Shown here piece by piece: positions 33,521-41,395 of a DNA stretch of 64,000 nucleotides. Location: positions 1,364,001-1,428,000 of the forward strand of contig NZ_CP097127.1 in NCBI RefSeq assembly GCF_023330665.1, in the 5' to 3' direction. Each line of letters opens with the position of its first letter. The first letter of the stretch is position 1. The notes below the pieces were generated by a model. The model made no database searches and was not told where the DNA came from. It was given only the letters and a program-made list of their open reading frames with translations. This DNA is from Conexibacter sp. S30A1. Lineage in GTDB: Bacteria > Actinomycetota > Thermoleophilia > Solirubrobacterales > Solirubrobacteraceae. The translations under genes and the position numbers were made by a program.

Positions 33521-34039
33521 CTATCGGCTGTTGCTGCTGATTGAGGCCGCGAGATCCTTGAGCAGGACCATCAGATGCAACGGGTCGGTGGGCGAGGGCT
33601 CAAGCCCGTGTTTTAGGTAGAACCGGCGGGCGTTCTCGTCTTGTGCGTGAACCAGCATCGCGCACACACCTATCGTTTCTGCCGCGGTCAGTGTCCTTAG
33701 CATCGCGTCGCGCAGCAACCATGCGCCGATACCGCGGCCGGTGACAGCCAGGTCGACCGCGAGCCGAGCCAGCAGCACGACAGCAATGGGGTAGCGCGGC
33801 ATCCCCTTGATGACGCGGGTTATTGCCGCCTCGCGCTCAATGCCAGCGGCCGTCAACGCGTGGTAGCCGACGACACGGTGTTGTTCGCTGTCGAGGACGA
33901 CGTAGGTCCGGGCCGATCCGGCAGCGCCCGCCTGGAGCGCGTGACGGGTCAACCACTGGTCAAGCGATGGGTGTCCGCACACGAAACCATCCAGAACGTG
34001 GTCTGAGGTGAGCGGCTCGGGGTCGCCGAAGCGGGGCAC
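33521..34039 (-). CDS. GNAT acetyltransferase, TacT-like toxin
   Basis: A 172-residue GNAT protein. VVGYHALTAAGIEREAA, then AVVLLARLAVDLAVTGRGIG (acetyl-CoA loop GRGIGA) and FYLKHGLEPSPTDPLHLMVL match the TacT/AtaT group, which acetylates aminoacyl-tRNA. CGHPSLDQWLTRHAL near residue 20 is the group's N-terminal signature (Fxxxhp.LDxfLr). The start is the GTG at 34039, which shares a base with the antitoxin TAG stop (TAGTG). The longer frame to 34126 would lie over the antitoxin. Together with the DUF1778 gene it forms a type II toxin-antitoxin pair inside the island. Confidence 0.88.
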   Translation of the reverse strand: MPRFGDPEPLTSDHVLDGFVCGHPSLDQWLTRHALQAGAAGSARTYVVLDSEQHRVVGYHALTAAGIEREAAITRVIKGMPRYPIAVVLLARLAVDLAVTGRGIGAWLLRDAMLRTLTAAETIGVCAMLVHAQDENARRFYLKHGLEPSPTDPLHLMVLLKDLAASISSNSR

Positions 34040-34305
34040 TACTCCGGACGCGGCAGCCGGAAGAGCTCGCCGAGCTCGGGAACCACACGAGCTGGACGGT
34101 CCAGCGCGTCTGTGAACGCCCGCCACTGCGCGGCCGGCAGCACAAACCGGGTGCGGTCAGCCAACACTCGCTGCGCTCGTTCGCGGCCGCTCTCAACAAG
34201 AAATTCCGAGAGCGACTCGTGCGCGGCAGCAGCGGCGCTGCGGAAAAGCTCATCGTCGCTGGCGGCGACCCGCAGATGCATCCGTTGACTCTTCGTTTCC
34301 GTCAT
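34039..34305 (-). CDS. DUF1778-type antitoxin (TacA-like)
   Basis: An 88-residue ribbon-helix-helix protein: SQRMHLRVAASDDELFRSAA at the N terminus, SLSEFLVESGRERAQRVLAD as the second helix pair, then a flexible tail (LPAAQWRAFTDALDRPARVV) that fits the toxin active site. LPAAQWRAFTDALD is a hallmark of DUF1778 antitoxins. TACACT at 34313-34318, 7 nt before the ATG, suggests a leaderless promoter. The toxin gene follows with a one-base overlap. Confidence 0.9.
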   Translation of the reverse strand: MTETKSQRMHLRVAASDDELFRSAAAAAHESLSEFLVESGRERAQRVLADRTRFVLPAAQWRAFTDALDRPARVVPELGELFRLPRPE

Positions 34306-34312
34306 CAACAGC

Positions 34313-34318
34313 AGTGTA
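34313..34318 (-). promoter_or_regulatory. Putative -10 (TACACT) of the DUF1778-GNAT pair
   Basis: Seven nt before the ATG at 34305, matching the leaderless pattern. Confidence 0.5.
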
Positions 34319-34549
34319 CGCCACATGTACGCACACACCAAGTCAAACCGATCGCGCGCGCCTACGAACCTCACCTTCTCGCCGGCCGAGGTATCTCCAA
34401 CCCGTGCCCGAGACACCCACTGGGCGCGGAACGGAGGCACTCGATCACAATCGCTTTCAACGCTTGGGCCGCTGGCCGCTCGCGATCGGAATGGCGACGC
34501 AGCTGCATTCGCTGAGAACGCCAAGTCGCCACGATCTTGATGAGCCTTA

Positions 34550-34650
<101 letters not shown>

Positions 34651-34694
34651 CAAGCGCGCGAACTGCAATTGTCGCCCAATGACTTGGGCGGCGC

Positions 34695-35087
34695 TCAGAT
34701 CGTGCTGGTTCCCTCGCGACCGTAGTTGTCGCTGATGCGAACGACATCTTCGAGATGGGGCGTCGAGGCCTCAAGCACGTCGGAGTCCTCGAGCGCCTCG
34801 ATGGTATGGATCGTCCCTGGCCGGTTGCGCCAGACGTCACCGACGCTGACGACATGCTCGCTGAGCGAGTCCGGAGAGTCGCCCTGAACCAGGATCAGCC
34901 TCCCCGAGAGGACATAGCTCGTTTCGTCCTTGAGCTCGTGGTACTGCAGCGACAGCCGGTGGCCCCTGTTGACGTGGAGGATCTTCCCCACATACTGATC
35001 GGTGACTGCCCACCAGATCTCGTATCCCCATGGCTTGTCGACGCGCCGCGGCATGGCCTGGACATCGGTGCTGCTTGTATGCGCCAT
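34695..35087 (-). CDS. Cupin-domain protein (mannose-6-phosphate isomerase type II-like)
   Basis: A 130-residue single cupin barrel. RVDKPWGYEIWWAV at the N terminus and GHRLSLQYHELKDETSYVLS (metal ligands H, H and E) then GTIHTIEALEDSDVLEAST (third His) match the C-terminal cupin of GDP-mannose pyrophosphorylase/phosphomannose isomerase proteins. It could isomerise a sugar phosphate or bind a nucleotide sugar. ATG 35087 has AGGA 8 nt upstream; an ATG at 35096 is the alternative. It lies next to tRNA-Arg and is divergent from a LysR gene. Confidence 0.85.
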   Translation of the reverse strand: MAHTSSTDVQAMPRRVDKPWGYEIWWAVTDQYVGKILHVNRGHRLSLQYHELKDETSYVLSGRLILVQGDSPDSLSEHVVSVGDVWRNRPGTIHTIEALEDSDVLEASTPHLEDVVRISDNYGREGTSTI

Positions 35088-35149
35088 CGGCAGCATCCTG
35101 ACAGGTTGCTCGCTGAATTGCAGGGTTTTAGCCGCTGCTTAAAGTGAGA

Positions 35150-35188
35150 GCGCTCCGTTCGGCGGGATATGAGGCCGGAACGGAGCGC
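35150..35188. repeat. Inverted repeat between the cupin and LysR genes
   Basis: GCGCTCCGTTC (35150-35160) and GAACGGAGCGC (35178-35188) form an 11-bp perfect stem around 17 nt. Placed in the divergent promoter region it could be a regulator site or a structured leader. Confidence 0.5.
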
Positions 35189-35284
35189 GCTCTGAGGGAG
35201 GAGAGGGTGCTGCGCTAAGAATGATGCACCCGGGGCGTCCAGAAGTCCAAGACAAGAACGGTCAAAGACATATAAGCTTGCACT

Positions 35285-36193
35285 ATGGAGGTCCGCCAGT
35301 TGCGCTATCTCGTCGCGCTCGCCGAGGAACAGAGCTTCACACGCGCCGCCGAGCGCGAACACATCGCTCAACCAGCGCTCTCTCAACAGATCCAGAAGCT
35401 CGAGCTGGAGGTCGGCGTGCCCCTGGTTGAGCGAACCACACGACGCGTAGCGGTGACCGACGCCGGCAACCTGCTTGTGGCGCGCGCGCGACGGGTACTC
35501 ACCGAGCTCGAGGCAGCGCGACAGGAACTAGACCGGGTGCGCGGTATCCAGACGGGCCAGGTGAAGGTCGGGGCTATGAACACGATGGGGCCCGTCGACA
35601 TCACTACCCTGCTGGCGAGCTTTCACCAGCTGCACCCCGCGGTCGACCTGACGATCCGCGAAGACGACAGCGACGCCCTGGCCGAGATGCTCCGGATCGA
35701 CGCGGTCGATCTGGCGTTCCTCTCGGTCACAGAGCGGGTCGAGAGCCATGGGCTGGCCCTCCAGCAGATTCTCAGCGAGGAGCTGGTGGTGGTCCTGCCC
35801 GAACACCATCGGCTGGCGGGCCGGACGGAGATCCGGATGATCGACCTCGAGCACGAGGATTTCATCAGCCACCGCGAGGGCGCGCGGCTGCGCGAGCTAC
35901 TGGTCGGCGCCGCCGCCACGGCCGGCTTCAGCCCACGCATCTTCCTGGAGTCCAACCAAACTCGTCGCATCCGCCGGCTCGTCGGGCGTGGCCTGGGAGT
36001 CGCAATCCTGCCGAGGTCACACGCGATCGGTGTTGGCACCAACGACCCGATTGCGGTCGCGCGCCTGGTCGAGCCGCCACTCACGCGCGATATCACCCTG
36101 GCCTGGCGGTCCGGGCGTCGTCTACCGCCAGCCGCCGCAGAGTTCCTGAGCCTGGCGCGCGAGGCATTTCCGCCACAGGGGCTGCTGGGCTGA
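35285..36193 (+). CDS. LysR-family transcriptional regulator
   Basis: A 302-residue LTTR. VRQLRYLVALAEEQSFTRAA with ERTTRRVAVTDAG is the canonical N-terminal helix-turn-helix and linker helix. The rest is the type-2 periplasmic-binding-like sensor (VKVGAMNTMGPVDITTLLAS; HEDFISHREGARLRELL). No peroxide-sensing Cys pair is evident, so the ligand is unknown. TATAAG at 35271-35276 lies 8 nt before the ATG. It is followed 7 bp later by a gluconokinase and is divergent from a sugar-phosphate cupin, so control of sugar acid metabolism is plausible (inference). Confidence 0.94.
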   Translation: MEVRQLRYLVALAEEQSFTRAAEREHIAQPALSQQIQKLELEVGVPLVERTTRRVAVTDAGNLLVARARRVLTELEAARQELDRVRGIQTGQVKVGAMNTMGPVDITTLLASFHQLHPAVDLTIREDDSDALAEMLRIDAVDLAFLSVTERVESHGLALQQILSEELVVVLPEHHRLAGRTEIRMIDLEHEDFISHREGARLRELLVGAAATAGFSPRIFLESNQTRRIRRLVGRGLGVAILPRSHAIGVGTNDPIAVARLVEPPLTRDITLAWRSGRRLPPAAAEFLSLAREAFPPQGLLG

Positions 36194-36200
36194 GGTAACG

Positions 36201-36740
36201 ATGGCCCAGCAGCCGCATGCAGCAAACGACGAGCCGGCTGCCGTCGCGGTCGTGATGGGGGTCTCCGGCGCGGGCAAGTCCACCGTCGCCAGCGCGCTCG
36301 CGTCGGAGCTCGGCTGGGATCTGGCGGACGGCGACGATTTTCATCCACCCAGCAACGTCGCCAAGATGGCGAGGGGCGTGCCGCTCACCGACGCCGACCG
36401 CTGGCCATGGCTTGACCAGATCGCCGGGTGGATCGACGCAGAGATAGCCAACCAGCGCCATGGTGTCATCGCCTGCTCCGCGCTCAAGCGCGCCTACCGC
36501 GACCGACTCCGTCGCCGCCAGGTGCTGTTCGTGTACCTGGATGTGCCCAGAGCGGAGCTTGAGCGGCGGCTGGCCCAGCGCGCCGGCCACTTCATGCCGG
36601 CGTCGCTGCTCGACTCGCAGCTCAGCGACCTGGAGCCTCCCGACGATGACGAAGCCGCGCTCAAGGTCCAGGCCGGCGAGGATGCAAGCCGGGTCGCACG
36701 GCAGATCGCACGAGCGCTGACGTGCACTAAAGGCGCGTGA
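36201..36740 (+). CDS. gntK: Gluconokinase
   Basis: Phosphorylates gluconate to 6-phosphogluconate, feeding the pentose phosphate pathway. A 179-residue P-loop kinase of the shikimate-kinase-like group. VMGVSGAGKSTVASALASEL is the Walker A, DGDDFHPPSNVAKMARGVPL and TDADRWPWLDQIAGWI are the gluconate-binding motifs, and GVIACSALKRAYRDRLR and GHFMPASLLDSQLSDLEPP complete the family pattern. The start is 7 bp after the LysR stop. The gene end overlaps the convergent carboxypeptidase by 14 bp. Confidence 0.95.
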   Translation: MAQQPHAANDEPAAVAVVMGVSGAGKSTVASALASELGWDLADGDDFHPPSNVAKMARGVPLTDADRWPWLDQIAGWIDAEIANQRHGVIACSALKRAYRDRLRRRQVLFVYLDVPRAELERRLAQRAGHFMPASLLDSQLSDLEPPDDDEAALKVQAGEDASRVARQIARALTCTKGA

Positions 36741-38025
36741 GCCGGTAGAGCAGCGAGGGCCCCGCGAGGCGCCTCGCGGCCACCGCCGCAACCGAAGCCT
36801 GCTGCTGGCCATCGCTCAGCATGACACTGGCCAACCGCTCACCGGCGCTGAACCCGCGTGTCCTGCCAACGCGCCCGGCTCGTGAGAGCACGACGCGCAG
36901 CGAAAGGCGCTGGCCGGGCAGACCGATGACCTGCAAGGCACGGGTGGTATGGACGGTCACTGACGCAGCCCATCCGGCCCGTATCCTGACAACGGTGCTG
37001 CCGACGGGCAGGACCACCACCGGCCGCACTGCGGCGGTGGCCGCAGCGACGAGCTCGACTGCTTCGTCAAGCGCCGTCTGCAACGGGTCGACGCCGCCAG
37101 CGCCCAGGATCGCACCGATGATCGTCAACCTGCGGCCCCCGCGACGGCGAATGGCGGCAAAGACGAAGTTGCCGCCAGCCGCACTGGTTGAGCCGGTCTT
37201 GACACCCACGATCCCCTGTTGACCCAGCACCGAGTCGTAGTTGGTCACCGTGCCAGCCACCGGCAAGGTCACCGAAGGCATTGCAACGATGCGACGCAAA
37301 ACGGGGTTTGCCATCACCGCAGCGCCCAGCCGGACCATCGCCACGGCCGTTCCGACGCTACCTGGATTGAGGCCAGATGGCCCAACGAAGTGGACGCCTC
37401 GCAAATCGAGCCTCGCAGCCTCCTGGTTCATCTCCACCACGAACCTTGGCTCGCTGCCGGCCGTCCAGCGTGCCAACACACGCGCGACATTGTCAGCGGA
37501 GGGAATCAGCATGGCCTCAAGCGCCTGCAATTCGGTGAGCGTCTCACCCGCGGTCACCGCGAGCACCGACTGGTCCTGCTTGAGATCGGTGCGGTAGGCC
37601 TCGGCATCCGCCGCCGTGAAGTGGATCGCGGGCCCACTCTGCCCGGGCGCGAGCGGATGATGCGCCAGCACGACCAGCGCGGTGACCAGCTTCGTCACGC
37701 TGGCCAGCGGCATCACGGCATCGGCCCGTACCCCACCAAGGCTTCCGACCCCCTCCACGGCCACAGCCGCCGAGCCGCCGCTCGGCCATGGCAGCCGGAG
37801 CGAACCACCGGGCACGACGGCTCGCTTGGGCAAAGTTACCGACAGCCTGGCCGCGGCGACGCCGCGGTCCAGCTGAGCGGCGCAGCCGAGCACCAGTACA
37901 CCGCCGATGCCCAGCGCCACCGCGCGATGGAGGCGGCGTCGGAGCGCTGGGTCCTGCTCCTGCAACACCTCAGAGCGGGACTGCCGCCGCCTACCTACAT
38001 TGGCGGGCTGACGGCGGGTGGGCAC
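36727..38025 (-). CDS. D-alanyl-D-alanine carboxypeptidase (S11 / DacA-like penicillin-binding protein)
   Basis: A 432-residue serine peptidase that trims the terminal D-Ala of peptidoglycan stem peptides outside the membrane. Residues 33-52 form a signal/anchor helix (AVALGIGGVLVLGCAAQL). PLASVTKLVTALVVL is the SxxK motif, PSADNVARVLARW the SxN motif and GIVGVKTGSTSAAGG the KTG motif. The C-terminal domain is long and Val-rich. The start is placed at GTG 38025: CATAAT lies 6 nt before it. The longer frame to 38046 would run through that -10. Confidence 0.9.
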   Translation of the reverse strand: MPTRRQPANVGRRRQSRSEVLQEQDPALRRRLHRAVALGIGGVLVLGCAAQLDRGVAAARLSVTLPKRAVVPGGSLRLPWPSGGSAAVAVEGVGSLGGVRADAVMPLASVTKLVTALVVLAHHPLAPGQSGPAIHFTAADAEAYRTDLKQDQSVLAVTAGETLTELQALEAMLIPSADNVARVLARWTAGSEPRFVVEMNQEAARLDLRGVHFVGPSGLNPGSVGTAVAMVRLGAAVMANPVLRRIVAMPSVTLPVAGTVTNYDSVLGQQGIVGVKTGSTSAAGGNFVFAAIRRRGGRRLTIIGAILGAGGVDPLQTALDEAVELVAAATAAVRPVVVLPVGSTVVRIRAGWAASVTVHTTRALQVIGLPGQRLSLRVVLSRAGRVGRTRGFSAGERLASVMLSDGQQQASVAAVAARRLAGPSLLYRLTRL

Positions 38026-38031
38026 CGCCTG

Positions 38032-38037
38032 ATTATG
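38032..38037 (-). promoter_or_regulatory. Putative -10 (CATAAT) of the carboxypeptidase gene
   Basis: Six nt upstream of the GTG at 38025; supports this start over the longer frame. Confidence 0.55.
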
Positions 38038-38051
38038 CCCGCCCAAACCGA

Positions 38052-38125
38052 TCGGGGCGCCGGGATTTGAACCCGGGACCTCTCGCTCCCAAAGCGAGCG
38101 CGCTACCAGGCTGCGCCACGCCCCG
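38052..38125 (-). tRNA. tRNA-Pro (TGG)
   Basis: A 74-nt cloverleaf. Acceptor CGGGGCG/CGCCCCG, D arm GCGC-AGCCTGGTA-GCGC, anticodon stem CTCGC/GCGAG with loop TTTGGGA (anticodon TGG), T arm CCGGG-TTCAAAT-CCCGG, discriminator A, no encoded CCA. Confidence 0.96.
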
Positions 38126-38185
38126 ATGCCCTACGACAGTCTAGTGGTCGGCGGATTGATGCCGATCCCGCTAGCCTGCGAGCCG

Positions 38186-39451
38186 ATGGCAGATGTAGAG
38201 CCACTGCGTGCACTCCACTACGACCCGGAGAAAACCGGAGGGCTGCAGGACGTCGTCGCCCCGCCATACGACGTGATCTATACGGAGGGTCGGGCCGATC
38301 TAATCGCGCGCTCGCCTTACAACGTCGTCGAGATCGACCTGCCGCTGCCCATCGACGGCAGCGACCCGTACGCGCACGCCGCAGCGATGCTTGACCAGTG
38401 GCGTGCCGAAGGTGTCGTGATCAGAGACCAGACGCAGGCAGTCTGGCCAATCGAGCAGGATTACACGGGACCGGATGGGCTGACAAGAACACGCCGCGGC
38501 TTCCTGGCACGTGTGCGAGTCGAGGACTACGGTCCGGGAAAGGTCAGACCCCACGAGCGCACGCATCCCGGCCCCAAGGATGACCGCCTGCGCCTGACAC
38601 GCGCAACCAGAGCCAACCTCTCGCCGATCTTCGCGCTGTACTCGGACCCTGAGCAGCAGACGTGGACGGCACTTGAGGGCGGTACGCGAGGGGCACCGTG
38701 GGCCCAGACCATCGACCCGGACGGCACGGTCAACCGCATCTGGCGCGTGGACGACGAACTTGCCATCAAGGCCGTTCAGAGAGCTACAGCCGGCTCAGAG
38801 CTGCTGATCGCAGACGGCCACCACCGCTACGAAACCGCGCGCGCCTACGCCGATGAGATCGGTGGCGAGGGACCGCATCGCTACGTGCTGATGTGCCTGG
38901 TCGCCATCGAGGATCCCGGCCTGACCGTGTTCCCGACACACCGGCTACTGGGCGACCTGACCGAAGAGAAGTGGCGCAACCTGCGCGCCACGATCGAGGC
39001 CGACTTTGAGGTCGCGCCCCTTGACGAACTCGACCAGCTGCCACCCGACACCAACGACACGGTTGACATCGGCTACCTGGACACGCGCGAGCGGCGCCCC
39101 TACCGCCTGCGGCTCAAGAGCCAGGCGAGCGCCGACACGAGCCTCGCGGGCCACGCTGAGCCATACCGTCGGCTGGACACAGCTGTCACCGAGGCGCTGC
39201 TGTTGAAGGGCGCGCTGGCCATGACAGACGACCAGATAGACCACCTGGAGGGCCTGGGCTACGCGCGCGACGCGCAGCATGCCACCGAGCTCGTTCTGGC
39301 CGGCACCTACGACGTTGCGCTGTTCATGGCGCCGGTGCCGGTGGCCAGGGTCCGGGACGTGGCGATGAGCGGTGAGAGCATGCCACCCAAGTCGACCTAC
39401 TTCTTTCCGAAGGTACCAACCGGCCTGCTGTTCAATCCGCTTGTCGATTGA
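38186..39451 (+). CDS. DUF1015-family protein
   Basis: A 421-residue member of DUF1015, an uncharacterised, phosphatase-like family suggested by its helical pattern. LRALHYDPEKTGGLQDVVAPPYDVI, HERTHPGPKDDRLRLTRATRAN and LLIADGHHRYETARAYADEI (metal-like HH) are the typical blocks. The ATG at 38186 begins the family; TAGCCT 8 nt before it may be the -10. The Nudix gene begins inside its last codons. Confidence 0.88.
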   Translation: MADVEPLRALHYDPEKTGGLQDVVAPPYDVIYTEGRADLIARSPYNVVEIDLPLPIDGSDPYAHAAAMLDQWRAEGVVIRDQTQAVWPIEQDYTGPDGLTRTRRGFLARVRVEDYGPGKVRPHERTHPGPKDDRLRLTRATRANLSPIFALYSDPEQQTWTALEGGTRGAPWAQTIDPDGTVNRIWRVDDELAIKAVQRATAGSELLIADGHHRYETARAYADEIGGEGPHRYVLMCLVAIEDPGLTVFPTHRLLGDLTEEKWRNLRATIEADFEVAPLDELDQLPPDTNDTVDIGYLDTRERRPYRLRLKSQASADTSLAGHAEPYRRLDTAVTEALLLKGALAMTDDQIDHLEGLGYARDAQHATELVLAGTYDVALFMAPVPVARVRDVAMSGESMPPKSTYFFPKVPTGLLFNPLVD

Positions 39452-40052
39452 CTTGCAGGATCGGACACCAGCCGCATCGGTCCGCGCGGCGCTGAGCGAC
39501 AGGCTGCTCGCCAGCGATCAGGCCGCTGCGATCGAGCTGCCAGCCTCACACCAGGCGGCGGTGCTGGTGGCGCTGCGCGAACGCGACGGCACACTCAGCA
39601 CGCTGCTCACACGGCGCCACCACAACCTGCCACGCCACGCCGGAGAGATCTCGTTCCCAGGCGGTCGGCGTGAGCCGGGCGACGCGAGCCTCATCGCTAC
39701 GGCACTGAGGGAGGCGTACGAGGAGATCGGCCTGCCGGCGTCCGAGGTTGCGATCCTCGGCGCGCTCGAACCGATCCCGACGGTGGTATCAGATCACGCC
39801 GTCTACCCGTTCGTCGGCCTGATCCCCGCGACATTCGCGTACCGGGCCAATCCAGCCGAGGTGGAGTCGGTGCTCGAGGTCGAGCTCAGCGAGCTCGAGC
39901 GCGTCCACAGCCGTTCGCCGCTCAGGCGCGGGCCCATCTCGATCAGAGCCGACAGCTACGTCATCGGCGACGCGGTGATCTGGGGCGCCACCGCCCGGAT
40001 GCTTCAGGACCTTCTGGCCCGATTGGCCCTGTCGCGGCAGCCGGGCAGCTAG
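39441..40052 (+). CDS. Nudix hydrolase, CoA pyrophosphatase (NudL-type)
   Basis: A protein of about 203 residues that hydrolyses CoA or its derivatives to 3',5'-ADP and 4'-phosphopantetheine. LLTRRHHNLPRHAGEISFPG near residue 55 is the UPF0035/NudL signature that precedes the Nudix box, and ALREAYEEIGL is the Nudix catalytic helix. EPIPTVVSDHAVYPFVGLIP follows as in E. coli NudL. The start is uncertain: TTG 39441 (in the DUF1015 stop overlap) is used and TTG 39453 is as good. The upstream frame (39372) is inside DUF1015. Confidence 0.85.
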   Translation: MSIDLQDRTPAASVRAALSDRLLASDQAAAIELPASHQAAVLVALRERDGTLSTLLTRRHHNLPRHAGEISFPGGRREPGDASLIATALREAYEEIGLPASEVAILGALEPIPTVVSDHAVYPFVGLIPATFAYRANPAEVESVLEVELSELERVHSRSPLRRGPISIRADSYVIGDAVIWGATARMLQDLLARLALSRQPGS

Positions 40053-40065
40053 GACCCGAGCGGGT

Positions 40066-40650
40066 TTAGAGGCTTCCCCCACCGGTGGTCGAGGTCGCCG
40101 TCGGAGGGGCGCTGGTCGTATTGGCGCCGCCGCCACCGGTTGATGGCGCGCCGGCCCCCGTGCCGGCGCCGGTCCCTGCACCACCCCCACCGGTGCCGCC
40201 ACCGGCGCTCGTGCCGGCCCCGCCGCCCGCGCCCGTGCCAGCCCCGCCGCCCGCGCCGGTGCCGGCGCCCGACGAGCCGGCGGTCAGACCGGCCTGACCG
40301 GCGCCCGCCGTGCCGGGGGCGTTCGAGCTGACGCCACTGGAGCTGGCGCTCGAGCCGCCGCTCGTGCCACCGGCGGCTGGCGTCGTGGTCGCCGGCGCCC
40401 CGCTCGCCGCGGGCGTTGTAGACGAACTCCCGGTCAGGTTCGTGGCGCTTGTGCCAGAGACTCTGTGGCGTGTGGACGGCTTGACCGCACTCGTGGTCGG
40501 CACCGTCAGCGGCGGCGCGCCGGCGGAGTCGTTGCTGCCCGTCCCACTGCCGCCGCAGGCCGCGACCGAGACCGAGATCAGCACCGCCACCAACGCCGAC
40601 CGAGCTAGCCGGCCGCCGCGGAGATTACGGCGTTGGGTCTGGCCGCCCAT
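40066..40650 (-). CDS. Low-complexity Gly/Ser/Thr/Ala-rich lipoprotein
   Basis: A 194-residue exported protein. After a basic start, a hydrophobic helix (SALVAVLISVSVAACGG) ends in the lipobox VAAC, predicting lipidation. The rest is almost entirely Gly, Ser, Thr, Ala and Pro with 8-residue repeats (GTGAGGGA). It probably serves as a surface stalk or spacer. It is transcribed with the zinc-ribbon gene and convergent with the Nudix gene. Confidence 0.75.
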   Translation of the reverse strand: MGGQTQRRNLRGGRLARSALVAVLISVSVAACGGSGTGSNDSAGAPPLTVPTTSAVKPSTRHRVSGTSATNLTGSSSTTPAASGAPATTTPAAGGTSGGSSASSSGVSSNAPGTAGAGQAGLTAGSSGAGTGAGGGAGTGAGGGAGTSAGGGTGGGGAGTGAGTGAGAPSTGGGGANTTSAPPTATSTTGGGSL

Positions 40651-40661
40651 TGTGCCTGGCC

Positions 40662-40931
40662 TCAGTCAATCAGGGTGGCCATCCGGTGACCGCACCACGG
40701 GCACTCCACCAGGTCCTTCTGCGCAAGCTGATCGCAGTGATCGCAGAACCGCAGGTTCTCGATCGCCCAGGGAAGCTCGGAGGCTGTTGGCGCCAGCGGG
40801 AGGAGCTGAGCCACAGGCTCGAGCACCTCTCCCGTATCGCGGTCGATATAGACCTTCTCGGGGTCGACGGCGATGATCACCTCTCGCCCAGTGGAGGGTG
40901 TCCGCATCCGGTACTTCTGCATCAGTCTCAT
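40662..40931 (-). CDS. Small zinc-ribbon-like protein
   Basis: An 89-residue acidic protein. The C-terminal CDHC and CPWCG pairs (CDHCDQLAQKDLVECPWCGH) form a plausible four-Cys zinc knuckle. The N-terminal half (REVIIAVDPEKVYIDRDTGE) looks like a beta-hairpin. No family recognised. It lies 15 bp from the oxidase-locus small membrane protein gene and 11 bp before the lipoprotein gene. Confidence 0.65.
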   Translation of the reverse strand: MRLMQKYRMRTPSTGREVIIAVDPEKVYIDRDTGEVLEPVAQLLPLAPTASELPWAIENLRFCDHCDQLAQKDLVECPWCGHRMATLID

Positions 40932-40946
40932 GGCTTTTGGCTGAAC

Positions 40947-41237
40947 TCAGTGGCGGTGGTGGGGCTCGTCAGGCAGAGCGTCGATGTCGTGGCGCACATC
41001 CCGGATCCAGAGACCGACCGCCGTCACGAGGATGATCAGCCCGAGGATCGACCACCCGATCCAGATCGTCGTCCCGATCAGCGTGAGGGTCACGCCGATG
41101 GCAGTGATCAGCGGCAGGACCGAGCCGGACGGAAGGTGGATCTCCTCGCCCACGGGCGGGACGCTGTAGGTCACCTGCGCCGCTTGCTCGTCCTCCAGCT
41201 CGGCCGGGGGCCGCCGATCGCCTTCGGTGACGCTCAT
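40947..41237 (-). CDS. Small membrane protein of the oxidase locus (subunit IV-like)
   Basis: A 96-residue protein with an acidic N terminus (ELEDEQAAQV) and two hydrophobic stretches (SVLPLITAIGVTLTLIGTTI, WIGWSILGLIILVTAVGLWI) ending in a His/Asp-rich tail. EEIHLPSGSVLPL resembles the tail segment of actinobacterial/Chloroflexi oxidase subunits. Probably an accessory subunit of the aa3 oxidase (inference). The ATG at 41237 overlaps the stop of a 37-residue ORF (ATGA). Confidence 0.75.
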   Translation of the reverse strand: MSVTEGDRRPPAELEDEQAAQVTYSVPPVGEEIHLPSGSVLPLITAIGVTLTLIGTTIWIGWSILGLIILVTAVGLWIRDVRHDIDALPDEPHHRH

Positions 41238-41347
41238 GGGTGGAGATAGATCGCCGCGACTGCAAAGGTGAGCCCGAACATGAACGCGCATACGGCACCG
41301 GCGATCAGGCCAGCACGGAGATTCTTGCGAGCGAGCTTCTTGTCCAT
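41234..41347 (-). CDS. 37-residue membrane protein of the oxidase locus
   Basis: A short ORF with a basic start (MDKKLARKNLRAG) and one transmembrane helix (LIAGAVCAFMFGLTFAVAAI). The stop TGA overlaps the next start as ATGA, which indicates translational coupling and a real gene. TAGGAT at 41356-41361, 8 nt before the ATG, looks like a -10. It probably is a single-helix oxidase subunit or assembly factor of the kind seen in many small oxidase proteins; no family was identified. Confidence 0.7.
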   Translation of the reverse strand: MDKKLARKNLRAGLIAGAVCAFMFGLTFAVAAIYLHP

Positions 41348-41355
41348 GGGCGCAG

Positions 41356-41361
41356 ATCCTA
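41356..41361 (-). promoter_or_regulatory. Putative -10 (TAGGAT) for the 37-residue ORF
   Basis: Eight nt before the ATG at 41347, consistent with the leaderless pattern; AGGA could also act as a distant RBS. Confidence 0.45.
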
Positions 41362-41395
41362 CCGCGTCGGCACGCGAAGCGCGCCAGCCCGCCGC

